A stretch of 64,000 nt of DNA from Streptomyces sp. B21-105 (lineage in GTDB: Bacteria; Actinomycetota; Actinomycetes; Streptomycetales; Streptomycetaceae). This document shows positions 30,460 through 38,158 of this stretch, piece by piece; position 1 is the stretch's first letter, and every line of letters starts with the position of its first letter. Both the position numbers and the translations under genes were made by a program. A model generated the notes under the pieces. The model worked only from the letters and a program-made list of their open reading frames with translations, searched no databases and had not been told where the DNA came from. The stretch lies in NCBI RefSeq assembly GCF_036898465.1, contig NZ_JARUMJ010000001.1, positions 5,456,001-5,520,000 on the forward strand. The letters are read 5' to 3'.

Positions 30460-31671
30460 TCACCCGGTGACCACCCGGCCGCTCACCTCGCCCAGTCCCA
30501 CCCGCAGTCCGTCGGGGCCGGGAGCCCACGCCGACAGGGCCACCACATCGCCGTCCTCCAAAAACGCCCTTTTGCCGTCGGGGAGTTCCAGCGGGTCACG
30601 GCCGTTCCAGGTCAGCTCCAGGAGGGAGCCGAGCTGGTCCGGGTTCGGTCCGCTCACGGTGCCCGAGCCGTACAGATCGCCGGTGCGCAGGGAGGCCCCG
30701 TTGACCGTGAGGTGGGCCAGTTGCTGGGCGGCCGTCCAGTACATGGCGCAGAAGGGCGGCTCGGAGACGACGTGACCGTTGACCGCGACGGAGATGCGCA
30801 GGTCGTAGCCTGCGGGTTCGGCGGCGGAGTCGTCCAGGTAGGGCAGGAGGGGGTGGGTCCGCTCCGGGGGCGTGGTGCGGGCCTCGTCCAGAGCTTCGAG
30901 CGGGGTGATCCACGCCGACACCGACGTGGCGAACGACTTGCCGAGGAACGGGCCGAGGGGCACGTACTCCCAGGCCTGGATGTCACGGGCGGACCAGTCG
31001 TTGAGCAGGCACAGTCCGAAGACGTGCTCGCGGTAGTCGGCCAGCGCGACCGGGCTGCCCTGCTTCGACGGCACTCCGACCACGAAGCCGACCTCGGCCT
31101 CGATGTCGAGCCGCACGGACGGACCGAAGACGGGGGCGGGATCGGAGGGCGCCTTGCGCTGGCCCGAGGGGCGCACGATGTCCGTGCCGGAGACCACGAC
31201 CGTGCCGGCGCGGCCGTGGTAACCGATCGGCAGGTGCTTCCAGTTGGCGAGGAGGGTGTCGCCGGCGTCCGGGCGGAAGATCGCGCCGGCGTTTCGCGCG
31301 TGGTGTTCGGAGGAGTAGAAGTCGACGTAGTCGGCGACCTCGAAGGGGAGGTGCAGGGACACCGCCGACAGGGGATGCAGGAGCGGTTCGACGGTGGGGC
31401 GGTGGGCAGGGTCGGTGACCCACTCCGTGAGCGTGCGGCGCACCTGCGACCAGACGGCACGGCCCGCCGCGAGCAGCGGGTTCAGGGTCGGCGCCGAAAG
31501 CAGCTCCGCGTGGGGCGAGCCGAGCGCGCGGGCCGCCGCGCCCGCGTCCAGCACGTGCTCGCCGAGCCGGACGCCGACGGTCCGCCCGGTGGAGCCCGAG
31601 AGGGAGAACACGCCGTACGGGAGGTTGTGCGGGCCGAAGGGATCGCCCTCGGGAAGGTCGAAGGGGGGCAT
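30460..31671 (-). CDS. fahA: Fumarylacetoacetase
   Basis: 403 residues from ATG 31671 (GAGAGG nine bases upstream); family length is about 400-420. The N-terminus MPPFDLPEGDPFGPHNLPYGVFS is typical, with FGPHNLPYG as the best marker. Metal and active-site residues are in VDFYSSEHHARNAG near 107-120 (DFYSS, His catalytic), in EAEVGFVVG near 200 and in LLNDWSARDIQ near 227-237. It hydrolyses fumarylacetoacetate to fumarate and acetoacetate, the last step of tyrosine/homogentisate degradation. No other tyrosine-pathway gene is in the window. Confidence 0.95.
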   Translation of the reverse strand: MPPFDLPEGDPFGPHNLPYGVFSLSGSTGRTVGVRLGEHVLDAGAAARALGSPHAELLSAPTLNPLLAAGRAVWSQVRRTLTEWVTDPAHRPTVEPLLHPLSAVSLHLPFEVADYVDFYSSEHHARNAGAIFRPDAGDTLLANWKHLPIGYHGRAGTVVVSGTDIVRPSGQRKAPSDPAPVFGPSVRLDIEAEVGFVVGVPSKQGSPVALADYREHVFGLCLLNDWSARDIQAWEYVPLGPFLGKSFATSVSAWITPLEALDEARTTPPERTHPLLPYLDDSAAEPAGYDLRISVAVNGHVVSEPPFCAMYWTAAQQLAHLTVNGASLRTGDLYGSGTVSGPNPDQLGSLLELTWNGRDPLELPDGKRAFLEDGDVVALSAWAPGPDGLRVGLGEVSGRVVTG

Positions 31672-32158
31672 GGGGTACTGCCTCTCTTTCCTGCACTCAT
31701 CGGTCTCGCCATGTCGTGGCCACCGGATACCGGGCGGATGTCGCGCGGGTGCGGCGAGCCGGGCCACACGTTACGGCTGACCTGGCGAAAGCGACATGGG
31801 GGACCGGCCGGCGAGGCGTTTCGGCCTGCAGCCCTGCAGCCCTGCAGCCCTGCAGCCCTGCAGCCCTGCAGCCCTGCAGGCCCCGCAGCCCGGGAGGCCC
31901 GCCGCCCTCCGCATCCGGCGGACCGACTCCCGGTGGTGCACGGGCGGGGCAGGGGCCCGGCCCGCCATCTCGAGCCGGTGCAGAGACCCTTGGCCGTCGG
32001 CTCCCCGGGCGAAGGGTCAGAAAGCCGCTTCAATGAGCCAGTCCCGGGACGGTCGGTAAAGACCAGTCCCGCAAGGAGAGTTGGCAGAACAGGGCAGGAC
32101 CTGGCCGTCGTTCGCTTCTCGTCGAACCAGGGGGGTACGAGATCCGTATTCTCTGATC
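31672..32158. other. Divergent intergenic region with CTGCAG array
   Basis: 487 bp between fahA and the HAD gene. It contains the 8-bp tandem array at 31824-31880 and promoters for both genes must lie here. For the plus strand a TATTCT hexamer (32147-32152) sits seven bases before the HAD ATG, suggesting a leaderless transcript. Confidence 0.45.
31824..31880. repeat. 8-bp tandem repeat (CTGCAGCC) x7
   Basis: Seven CTGCAG hexamers recur at exact 8-bp spacing, the unit being CTGCAGCC. The hexamer is itself a palindrome (PstI site). The array lies about 150 bp upstream of fahA and 280 bp upstream of the HAD gene. Confidence 0.95.
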
Positions 32159-32983
32159 ATGGCCGCACCCACCGCATATGCCGCGCGCACCGCGTACTCC
32201 CTGATCGCCACAGACCTGGACGGAACGCTGCTCCGCGGCGACGACACCTTCTCCGACCGGTCGCTCGACGCGCTCGCGCGGGTGGCCGCCGCCGGCGCAC
32301 GCCACCTGGTGGTGACGGGACGGCCCGCGCCCCGCGTGCGGCCGCTCCTCGAGCGCCTGCACAGCAGGGGGCTCGCGGTGTGCGGACAGGGTGCGCAGCT
32401 GTACGACGCCGGCGCGGACCGGCTGCTGTGGTCGGTGACCCTGGACCGGGAGCTGGCCGAGACCGCGCTGGGCAAGATCGAAGCGGAGGTCGGGCAGCTG
32501 TACGCGGCGGTCGACCAGGACGGCGTCGACGGGCTGACGCTCATCGAGCCGGGGTACCGGATGCCCCACCCGACGCTGCCGGCGCTGCGCGTCGGTCGTC
32601 GCGACGACCTGTGGTGCGAGCCGATCAGCAAGGTGCTGCTGCGTCATCCCACCCTGTCCGACGACGAGTTGGCGGCGACGGCCCGCTCGGTGGTCGGCTC
32701 GCTCGCCACGGTCACGATGTCGGGTCCCGGCACGGTCGAGCTGCAGCCCTGCGGGATCACCAAGGCGACGGGGCTGGCGCTGGCCGCGGAACACCTCGGG
32801 CTGCGGCCCGAGGACACCGTCGCCTTCGGGGACATGCCCAACGACATCCCGATGTTCGACTGGGCGGCGCGCGGTGTCGCGATGGCCAACGCCCATCCCG
32901 AACTCAAGGCGGTGGCCGACGAGGTGACGACGTCGAACGAGGACGACGGCGTGGCCGTCGTCCTCGAAAGACTGTTTCCGTGA
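32159..32983 (+). CDS. HAD-superfamily Cof-type phosphatase
   Basis: 274 residues from ATG 32159. HAD motif I DLDGTLL near residues 19-25 (nucleophile Asp19), motif II VTGRP near 52, the C2B cap in the middle, motif III with Lys in CGITKATGLALAAEHL near 202-216, and motif IV GDMPNDIPMFDWA near 224-236. Cof-type enzymes dephosphorylate sugar phosphates and flavin-type substrates; the actual substrate is unknown. No good ribosome site precedes the ATG, but a -10-like TATTCT is placed for leaderless transcription. It converges on the transglycosylase gene with 9 bp between stops. Confidence 0.92.
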   Translation: MAAPTAYAARTAYSLIATDLDGTLLRGDDTFSDRSLDALARVAAAGARHLVVTGRPAPRVRPLLERLHSRGLAVCGQGAQLYDAGADRLLWSVTLDRELAETALGKIEAEVGQLYAAVDQDGVDGLTLIEPGYRMPHPTLPALRVGRRDDLWCEPISKVLLRHPTLSDDELAATARSVVGSLATVTMSGPGTVELQPCGITKATGLALAAEHLGLRPEDTVAFGDMPNDIPMFDWAARGVAMANAHPELKAVADEVTTSNEDDGVAVVLERLFP

Positions 32984-32992
32984 GCCCGGGGG

Positions 32993-33475
32993 TCAGTAGG
33001 CGCCGAAGACGTTGTCGATGGAGCCGTAACGCGCGGCCGCGTAGTTGCAGGCGGCGGTGATGTTCGCGACCGGGTCGTAGGAGTCCCAGGAGGTGCCCTC
33101 GACGTGGTACGCGCGGAAGGTCGGGTCGATGACCTGCAGCAGGCCCTTGGACGGGATGCCCGCGGCGGCGTTGGAGTCCCAGAGGTTGATGGCGTAGGGG
33201 TTGCCCGAGGACTCGCGGATGACGTTGCGGTAGATGCCGTTGTACGTCCCCGGGATGCCGTGCTCCGACATGACCTGCAGGGAGGCGCGGATCCAGCCGT
33301 CGAGGTTGTCGGAGTAGCCGAGGCTGCTCGCGGTGGCGACGGTCGGCGTGGTGGCCGCGGAGGCGGTGGTCGCGCCGATGAGCGGGAGCGCCAGTACGGC
33401 GACTCCGGTGCCGGCGATGGCGAGCTTGCGGGCGAGACGAGACGTGCGGGTGGGGCGCTGAGCGGCAGCGGACAT
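32993..33475 (-). CDS. Secreted transglycosylase (SLT-like) domain protein
   Basis: 160 residues. A signal peptide with Arg/Lys n-region and hydrophobic core ends at TASA (about residue 40). The SLT-type lysozyme-fold domain spans about 52-160, with catalytic Glu88 in VIRESSGNP and the GIPSKGLLQVIDPTF motif near 106-120, closing with ITAACNYAAARYG. It would cleave the glycan strands of peptidoglycan. It is preceded by a cyclic di-AMP riboswitch (next entry), the known arrangement for cell-wall hydrolase genes in streptomycetes. ATG start with GGAGAGG upstream. Confidence 0.93.
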   Translation of the reverse strand: MSAAAQRPTRTSRLARKLAIAGTGVAVLALPLIGATTASAATTPTVATASSLGYSDNLDGWIRASLQVMSEHGIPGTYNGIYRNVIRESSGNPYAINLWDSNAAAGIPSKGLLQVIDPTFRAYHVEGTSWDSYDPVANITAACNYAAARYGSIDNVFGAY

Positions 33476-33491
33476 GATGAGTTTTCCTCTC

Positions 33492-33695
33492 CGTCGCCTG
33501 CGAGGTGAGCTGTCGGGTTCGGGCGGGAGCTGCCCGGTCGCGTCCTGAAGACCGCGACTTCACCCCAAGCCGCAACGGATTGCCCGAAACGCTCCGAATA
33601 TCCAGAACGTCAGGGCCATGCGATGCGGCGACTTACCTGGTTCCCCCGCTCCTGCCATGCGTTTCTCGGTGGGTGTTACGGGCGGCGGCAGGATT
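33492..33695 (-). ncRNA. Cyclic di-AMP (ydaO/yuaA) riboswitch
   Basis: On the minus strand the leader contains the conserved ydaO blocks in order: GCGGGGGAACCAGGTAAG (33632-33649), CTTGGGGTGAAGTCGCGGT (about 33552-33570), CGACCGGGCAGCTCCCGCCC (about 33521-33540), GAACCCGACAGCTCACCTCG (about 33501-33520). These are the P-loop and ligand-pocket consensus segments of the class. Bound c-di-AMP normally turns expression off, so this ties cell-wall hydrolysis to c-di-AMP, an osmotic/K+ signal in Streptomyces. Exact ends are approximate. The riboswitch ends about 17-20 nt before the transglycosylase start. Confidence 0.9.
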
Positions 33696-33997
33696 AGGCG
33701 TCCGCCCGACTGGCCCGGAACGTATGCGAGAGCACATGTCCGAAACAAGTGTCGGATTCACAGATGACCCCTATTGACCTTGGTCTGTGCCGTATGGGCC
33801 ACTTGATCCTTTGTGGGTGCAAAGTGTCAACTCGCTTGAGGAGTGCGGTGAATCGATGGGTGGCGGGGCGCGACTGTCGCCGGCGGGACAGTGAGCCATG
33901 TCACGGAGAGTCGCAAGGCTGGCGAATCGGGCATTAGCCTCAACTCGCTTGTTATGGGGTGCGGGAGGAGTGGACGGGTCGGGGTCGTGCTTCCTGC

Positions 33998-34024
33998 GGT
34001 GTCGCCGGTGTCGCCGGTGTCGCC
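33998..34024. repeat. 9-bp tandem repeat (GGTGTCGCC) x3
   Basis: Three exact copies of GGTGTCGCC in a row, followed by a partial copy (GGTGGCACC). Confidence 0.85.
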
Positions 34025-34150
34025 GGTGGCACCTGGGGCGCATCCAGTGACACGTCCTGCGGCGCCTCCTGTGCGCCTGGGCTGCCTCCCGCGGGGCTGC
34101 CTTCGTGGCCCTCCGCGGCCTCCGTGCGGGATGGCCATGCCATTTTCGAG

Positions 34151-34202
34151 CCCCGGACGTCGCCCCCGGACGTCGCCCCCGGACGTCGCCCCCGGACGTC
34201 GG
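34151..34202. repeat. 13-bp tandem repeat (CCCCGGACGTCGC) x4
   Basis: Four head-to-tail copies, the first three exact and the fourth ending in G. Each unit includes the palindrome GACGTC. Confidence 0.92.
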
Positions 34203-34467
34203 CGTCGGCCTGGCGTGGAGCATGATTCAGCGCTTCGCGGCAAGCAGATGAATATCTCTTCGTATGAGCTGATCAAAAACGTCACGGACGTGATCGGATA
34301 CGGTCTGGCCGGATGCGCGCACCTCGCGGGCGAGTGCATTCGCCCCCGGGGGACGTGGGGGCTATCGGTGATCGAAACGTGACCGGATACGCTGACTCGA
34401 GTGATGGCAGCGACCTATCGACAAACCGCGTAATCGCCAGTAGACACCAGCAGACAGGAGACCCCTC

Positions 34468-35477
34468 GTGACCGTCGTCGGGCCGTTCGGGCTGAGCGTG
34501 CGGGACCAGGCTCTGGAAGCCGATGTCCAGGCCGGATTGGCGGCTGTCGAGGAAGGCTTGCTCGAGGCCACCAAGAGTGAGGTTCCGTTCATCACGGAAG
34601 CCGCCCAGCACCTGGTGCGGGCGGGCGGGAAGCGGTTCCGCCCGCTGCTCGTGATGCTCGCGGCGCAGTTCGGGGACAGGCACGCGCCGGGCATCGTGCC
34701 GTCGGCCGTGGTGGTGGAGCTGACGCACCTGGCCACGCTGTACCACGACGACGTGATGGACGAGGCCGCCGTGCGGCGGGGGTCCCCAGCGCGAACGCCC
34801 GCTGGGGCAACTCGGTGGCCGTCCTCACCGGCGACTTCCTCTTCGCACGCGCCTCGCACATCCTGGCCGATCTCGGTCCGGAGGCGGTGCGGGTGCAGGC
34901 GGAGGCGTTCGAGCGGCTGGTTACCGGGCAGATCCTGGAGACGGCGGGGCCCACGGACGGACGGGACCCGGTCGAGCACTACCTCGACGTGCTCGGCGGC
35001 AAGACCGGTTCGCTGGTCGCGGTGGCCTGCCGGTTCGGCGCGATGATGTCGGGCGCCGACGAGACGGTCGTCGACGTGCTGACGCAGTACGGCGAGCGGC
35101 TCGGCGTCGCCTTCCAGCTGGCGGACGACGTGCTGGACATCGCGTCCGACTCGCACGAGTCCGGCAAGACGCCCGGCACCGATCTGCGCGAGGGCGTGCC
35201 CACGCTGCCCGTGCTGCGACTGCGGGAGCGGGCCGCGCGCCTGTCCCTGCCCGAGGACGTCGCGCTGTGCGAGCTGCTGGACTCCGACCTGAGTGACGAC
35301 GCCCGGCTGGCCGAGGCCATCGAGGCGCTCCGGGCCCACCCGGCGCTGGAGCAGGCCCGCCGGGACACCGTGCGGTACGCGAAGGACGCGCGGGCCGCGC
35401 TGGCGCCGCTGCGCGAGTGCGACGCGAAGGCGGCGCTGATGGAGCTCTGCGACGCGGTGGTCCACAGAGCGGGCTGA
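34468..35477 (+). pseudogene. Polyprenyl diphosphate synthase, split by a one-base frameshift
   Basis: The start (GTG 34468, AGGAG seven bases upstream) opens a normal trans-prenyltransferase: AGGKRFRPLLVMLAAQFG and the first Asp-rich motif LYHDDVMDEAAVRRG (near residues 90-105). At about 34785-34795 the frame is lost: the DNA reads GGGGGTCCCCAGCGCG, and the expected SANARWGNSVAVLTGDFLFARAS continues in the next frame, on to LADDVLDIASD (second Asp-rich motif) and the stop at 35477. One missing base, probably a C in the CCCC run, explains this; repaired length would be 336 residues. The family makes the C35-C50 side chain of menaquinone, usually needed for respiration, so a sequencing error in a homopolymer is at least as likely as a true pseudogene. 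Confidence 0.9.
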
Positions 35478-35882
35478 ACCCTCCCCGCGAGTTCCGGCAC
35501 TGATCATCGCCGAGCCCCCAGAGCGGTCTGCCTGCCGAGCTCCCGAGCCGTCCTGCTGCCGAGTCCCCGAGCTCCTCAGCTGCTGAGCCGTCCGGCTGTC
35601 GAGTCCGTGCCCGTCGGCTGCCGGGTTCTCGTGTGCGCCGTGTCACCCGCGCCACCGTCGAGCCGTCGTACCCCTACGGGTCGGCAGGCGTCCGGGCGTT
35701 CCCGTGTCATACCGCAGGTGTACGGGAGTTGAGCCCTCGGGTTGACGCTTCCGAGGAGTCGATTTGGTCAGATGGGAACCACGGAAAACACCACTCCTCA
35801 CCGATTCGGGTGAGAATGGCGGCTCGGGGTGGGACGCTCAGCGTGAGGACCAGCCGCCGCCGACGACGGAGGTAAGGGACAC
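35478..35882. other. Intergenic region before the LolA-like gene
   Basis: 405 bp. The first 150 bp are an irregular CCGAG/GCTGCCGAG-rich stretch with no coding potential. Further on a perfect CTCACC-GATTCG-GGTGAG inverted repeat (35797-35814) lies about 70 bp before the next start; it may be an operator or part of the 5' leader. No -10/-35 pair is obvious. Confidence 0.4.
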
Positions 35883-37148
35883 ATGGCACCGAAGGCATCC
35901 GACGACACCATGACCGGCGGGAACGCCATCGGCGGGGAGGCCGACGACCTGCGCGTCGGGCGGCGCAAGGCCGTGAGGTACGTCGTTCCGGTCACCGTGA
36001 TCGGTGTCGCGGCCGCGACGATCGGACTGGTTCCGGCGCTCGCCGACTCCGGCGACCCCGACCTGCCGAAGATCACCGCACAGCAGCTCCTCGACAAGAT
36101 CGCCGCCTCGGACGTACAGCAGTTGTCCGGAACGGTGAAGATCACTACGGATCTCGGACTGCCGAACCTCGGCGGGCTGGAGAGCGGTCTCCTCTCGGGG
36201 GCGGCCAAGGGTGACGACGGCTCGGCCGCCGATCCGTCCGCCAAGCTCACCGAACTCGCCTCCGGCACGCACACGTTGCGCGTCGCCGCCGACGGCCCGG
36301 ACCGGCAGAAGCTCTCGCTGCTGGAGAACGCCGCCGAATACAGCGTCATCCACAACGGCAAGAACGTGTGGGCGTACGACAGCGGGTCCAACGAGGTCTA
36401 CCACTCCACGGTCGACGAGAGCGCGGGGAAGAAGGCGGAGTCCCCCGTTCCCGCGACGCCCAAGGACCTCACCGAGGACGCCTTGAAGGCAGTCGACGAC
36501 ACGACGTCCGTGACCGTCGACGGCACGGCCCAGGTCGCCGGCCGCGACGCCTACAAGCTGGTGATCAAGCCGAAGCAGTCCGGGTCCACGGTGGGCGCGA
36601 TCAGCGTGGCGGTGGACGCGAAGACGGGCCTGCCACTGAAGTTCACGCTGACTCCGACGAGCGGTGGCGCCGCCGTCGTGGACGCCGGGTTCACCCAGGT
36701 CACCTTCGCCAAGCCCGCCGCCTCCACCTTCGACTTCACCGCCCCCAAGGGTGCGAAGGTCACCGAGGGCGACGAGGCGGGCAAGGGTGACGAGGCCGGC
36801 AAGGGTGACGAGGGAGGCAGGCCGGCGCCCGGGCACGGCGGCTCCCACGACTTCGCCGAGGGCAAGCGCGGCCAGGACGGTCCCGAGGGCCTCGACGTCA
36901 TCGGCGAGGGCTGGAGCTCGGTCGCCGTCTTCGGCACCGGCGGTGAGGGCGTGCCCTCGGGCGCCGAGGCCGGCGGCGACCTCGGCGGGTTCCTCGGTTC
37001 CATCGGCGACAAGGTGAGCGGAAAGTTCGGCTCGGGGACCGTCTTCTCCACCCGCCTGATCAACGCCCTGATGACGGACGACGGCAAGGTCTACGTCGGT
37101 GCGGTCACCAAGGACGCGCTGGTGAAGGCCGCAGACTCGGAAAAGTGA
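35883..37148 (+). CDS. LolA-like fold, membrane-anchored exported protein
   Basis: 421 residues. A cytoplasmic N-tail with RRKAVRY precedes one membrane helix or uncleaved signal (about 34-54). The outside part resembles the LolA/DUF2092 lipoprotein-carrier fold: repeated strands such as LSGTVKITTDLG, VIHNGKNVWAYDSGSNEVYHS near 160-180, and AGRDAYKLVIKPK near 220. A Gly/Asp/Glu-rich stretch (GDEAGKGDEAGKGDEGG) sits near 300, and a C-terminal part follows to 421. ATG with GGAGG ten bases upstream. Its stop overlaps the next gene, an ABC ATPase, so the three genes likely form one exporter unit. Gram-positives have no Lol pathway; the ligand is unknown. Confidence 0.8.
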   Translation: MAPKASDDTMTGGNAIGGEADDLRVGRRKAVRYVVPVTVIGVAAATIGLVPALADSGDPDLPKITAQQLLDKIAASDVQQLSGTVKITTDLGLPNLGGLESGLLSGAAKGDDGSAADPSAKLTELASGTHTLRVAADGPDRQKLSLLENAAEYSVIHNGKNVWAYDSGSNEVYHSTVDESAGKKAESPVPATPKDLTEDALKAVDDTTSVTVDGTAQVAGRDAYKLVIKPKQSGSTVGAISVAVDAKTGLPLKFTLTPTSGGAAVVDAGFTQVTFAKPAASTFDFTAPKGAKVTEGDEAGKGDEAGKGDEGGRPAPGHGGSHDFAEGKRGQDGPEGLDVIGEGWSSVAVFGTGGEGVPSGAEAGGDLGGFLGSIGDKVSGKFGSGTVFSTRLINALMTDDGKVYVGAVTKDALVKAADSEK

Positions 37149-38158
37149 GGAAGTCCATGGACGACGTCGACGTCGTCGACGACGCTGACACCCACGTCGA
37201 CGACGCAGACGTCCATGCCGACGAGGCCGTCATCCGCACCCGCGGCCTCACCAAGCGCTACCGCGGCGGACAGCTCGCCGTGGACGGTCTCGACCTCACC
37301 GTCCCGGCCGGCAGCGTCTTCGGCTTCCTCGGGCCCAACGGCTCCGGCAAGACGACCACCATCCGCATGCTGATGGGGCTCATCGAGCCCACGGCCGGCA
37401 CGGCCCGCGTCCTGGGGCGACCCATGCCGCGGGACGTGCGGATCGTGCTGCCGTACGTCGGGGCCCTCATCGAGGGGCCCGCCCTCTACGGCTTCCTCTC
37501 CGGCCGGGACAACCTGCTGCGGTACGACGCCGCCGATCCGACGGCCGACCCGCGCACCCGGCGTGCGCGGGTGGAGGCGTCGCTGGACCGGGTGGGGCTG
37601 ACGGCCGCCGCGGGCAAGAAGGCGAAGGCGTACTCCCTCGGCATGAAGCAGCGTCTCGGGCTTGCGGCCGCCCTGCTGCAGCCGCGCCGTCTGCTCGTCC
37701 TCGACGAGCCGACGAACGGGCTGGATCCGCAGGGCATGCGGGAGATCCGTTCGCTGGTCCGGCAGTTGGCCTCGGAGGGCACGACCGTCTTCCTCTCCTC
37801 TCACCTGCTCGACGAGATCGAGCAGGTGTGCACCCACGCGGCGGTGATGGCGCAGGGCCGGCTGATCGTGCAGGGGCCGGTGGCGGACCTCGCGGCGGGG
37901 ACCCGCGGCCGGCTGGTCGTGACGACCCCGGACCCGGCGGACGCGGCCCGGGTGCTGAAGGAGCAGGGCGCGGCCGATGTCGTCGTCGGCGAGGACCGGG
38001 TGAGCGCGGAGGCGCCGCCGCCCGACCGCGATCCGGCCGACCTGAACACGGCACTGGTGACGGCGGGCGTCCGCGTCCGCGGCTTCGCCGTCGAACGAGC
38101 CTCCCTGGAGGACGCGTTCGTGGCGCTCACGGGAGAGGGCTTCGATGTCGCGGGCTGA
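37145..38158 (+). CDS. ABC exporter ATP-binding protein
   Basis: 337 residues. Walker A GPNGSGKTTTIRM near residue 67, signature YSLGMKQRLGLAAALL near 164, Walker B LLVLDEPTNGLDPQGMREI near 184 and the H-loop VFLSSHLLDEIEQVC near 218. The C-terminal 90 residues match the regulatory tail of CcmA/DrrA-type exporter ATPases. The start is GTG 37145 (GTGA overlap) or ATG 37157. The first 28 residues are very acidic with repeated Asp-Val-Asp/His-Val-Asp (VDDADTHVDDADVHAD), an odd extension. It overlaps the permease gene by 14 nt. Confidence 0.93.
   Translation: MRKSMDDVDVVDDADTHVDDADVHADEAVIRTRGLTKRYRGGQLAVDGLDLTVPAGSVFGFLGPNGSGKTTTIRMLMGLIEPTAGTARVLGRPMPRDVRIVLPYVGALIEGPALYGFLSGRDNLLRYDAADPTADPRTRRARVEASLDRVGLTAAAGKKAKAYSLGMKQRLGLAAALLQPRRLLVLDEPTNGLDPQGMREIRSLVRQLASEGTTVFLSSHLLDEIEQVCTHAAVMAQGRLIVQGPVADLAAGTRGRLVVTTPDPADAARVLKEQGAADVVVGEDRVSAEAPPPDRDPADLNTALVTAGVRVRGFAVERASLEDAFVALTGEGFDVAG

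Larger units (their letters stand above)
33696..34467. other. Long intergenic region with several short repeats
   Basis: About 770 bp between the riboswitch and the polyprenyl synthase. It contains TCAACTCGCTTG twice (33827-33838, 33940-33951), a 9-bp array, a 13-bp array, and two near-identical ACGTGAYCGGATACG strings (about 34288 and 34375). A 44-codon open frame starts at ATG 34248 and is lower in GC than its surroundings, but I see no domain or good ribosome site. Promoters of both flanking genes must lie here. Confidence 0.45.

Noticed and set aside
29353..33060. Very long plus-strand open frame opposite M56, fahA and intergenic DNA
   Set aside because: It runs antisense through well-supported genes and a promoter region, reads Arg/Gly/Ala-rich text without motifs, and is explained by scarcity of stop codons in high-GC DNA.
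34248..34382. 44-codon ORF before the polyprenyl synthase
   Set aside because: No convincing ribosome site, no domain and repeats at its end; kept only as a note in the intergenic entry.
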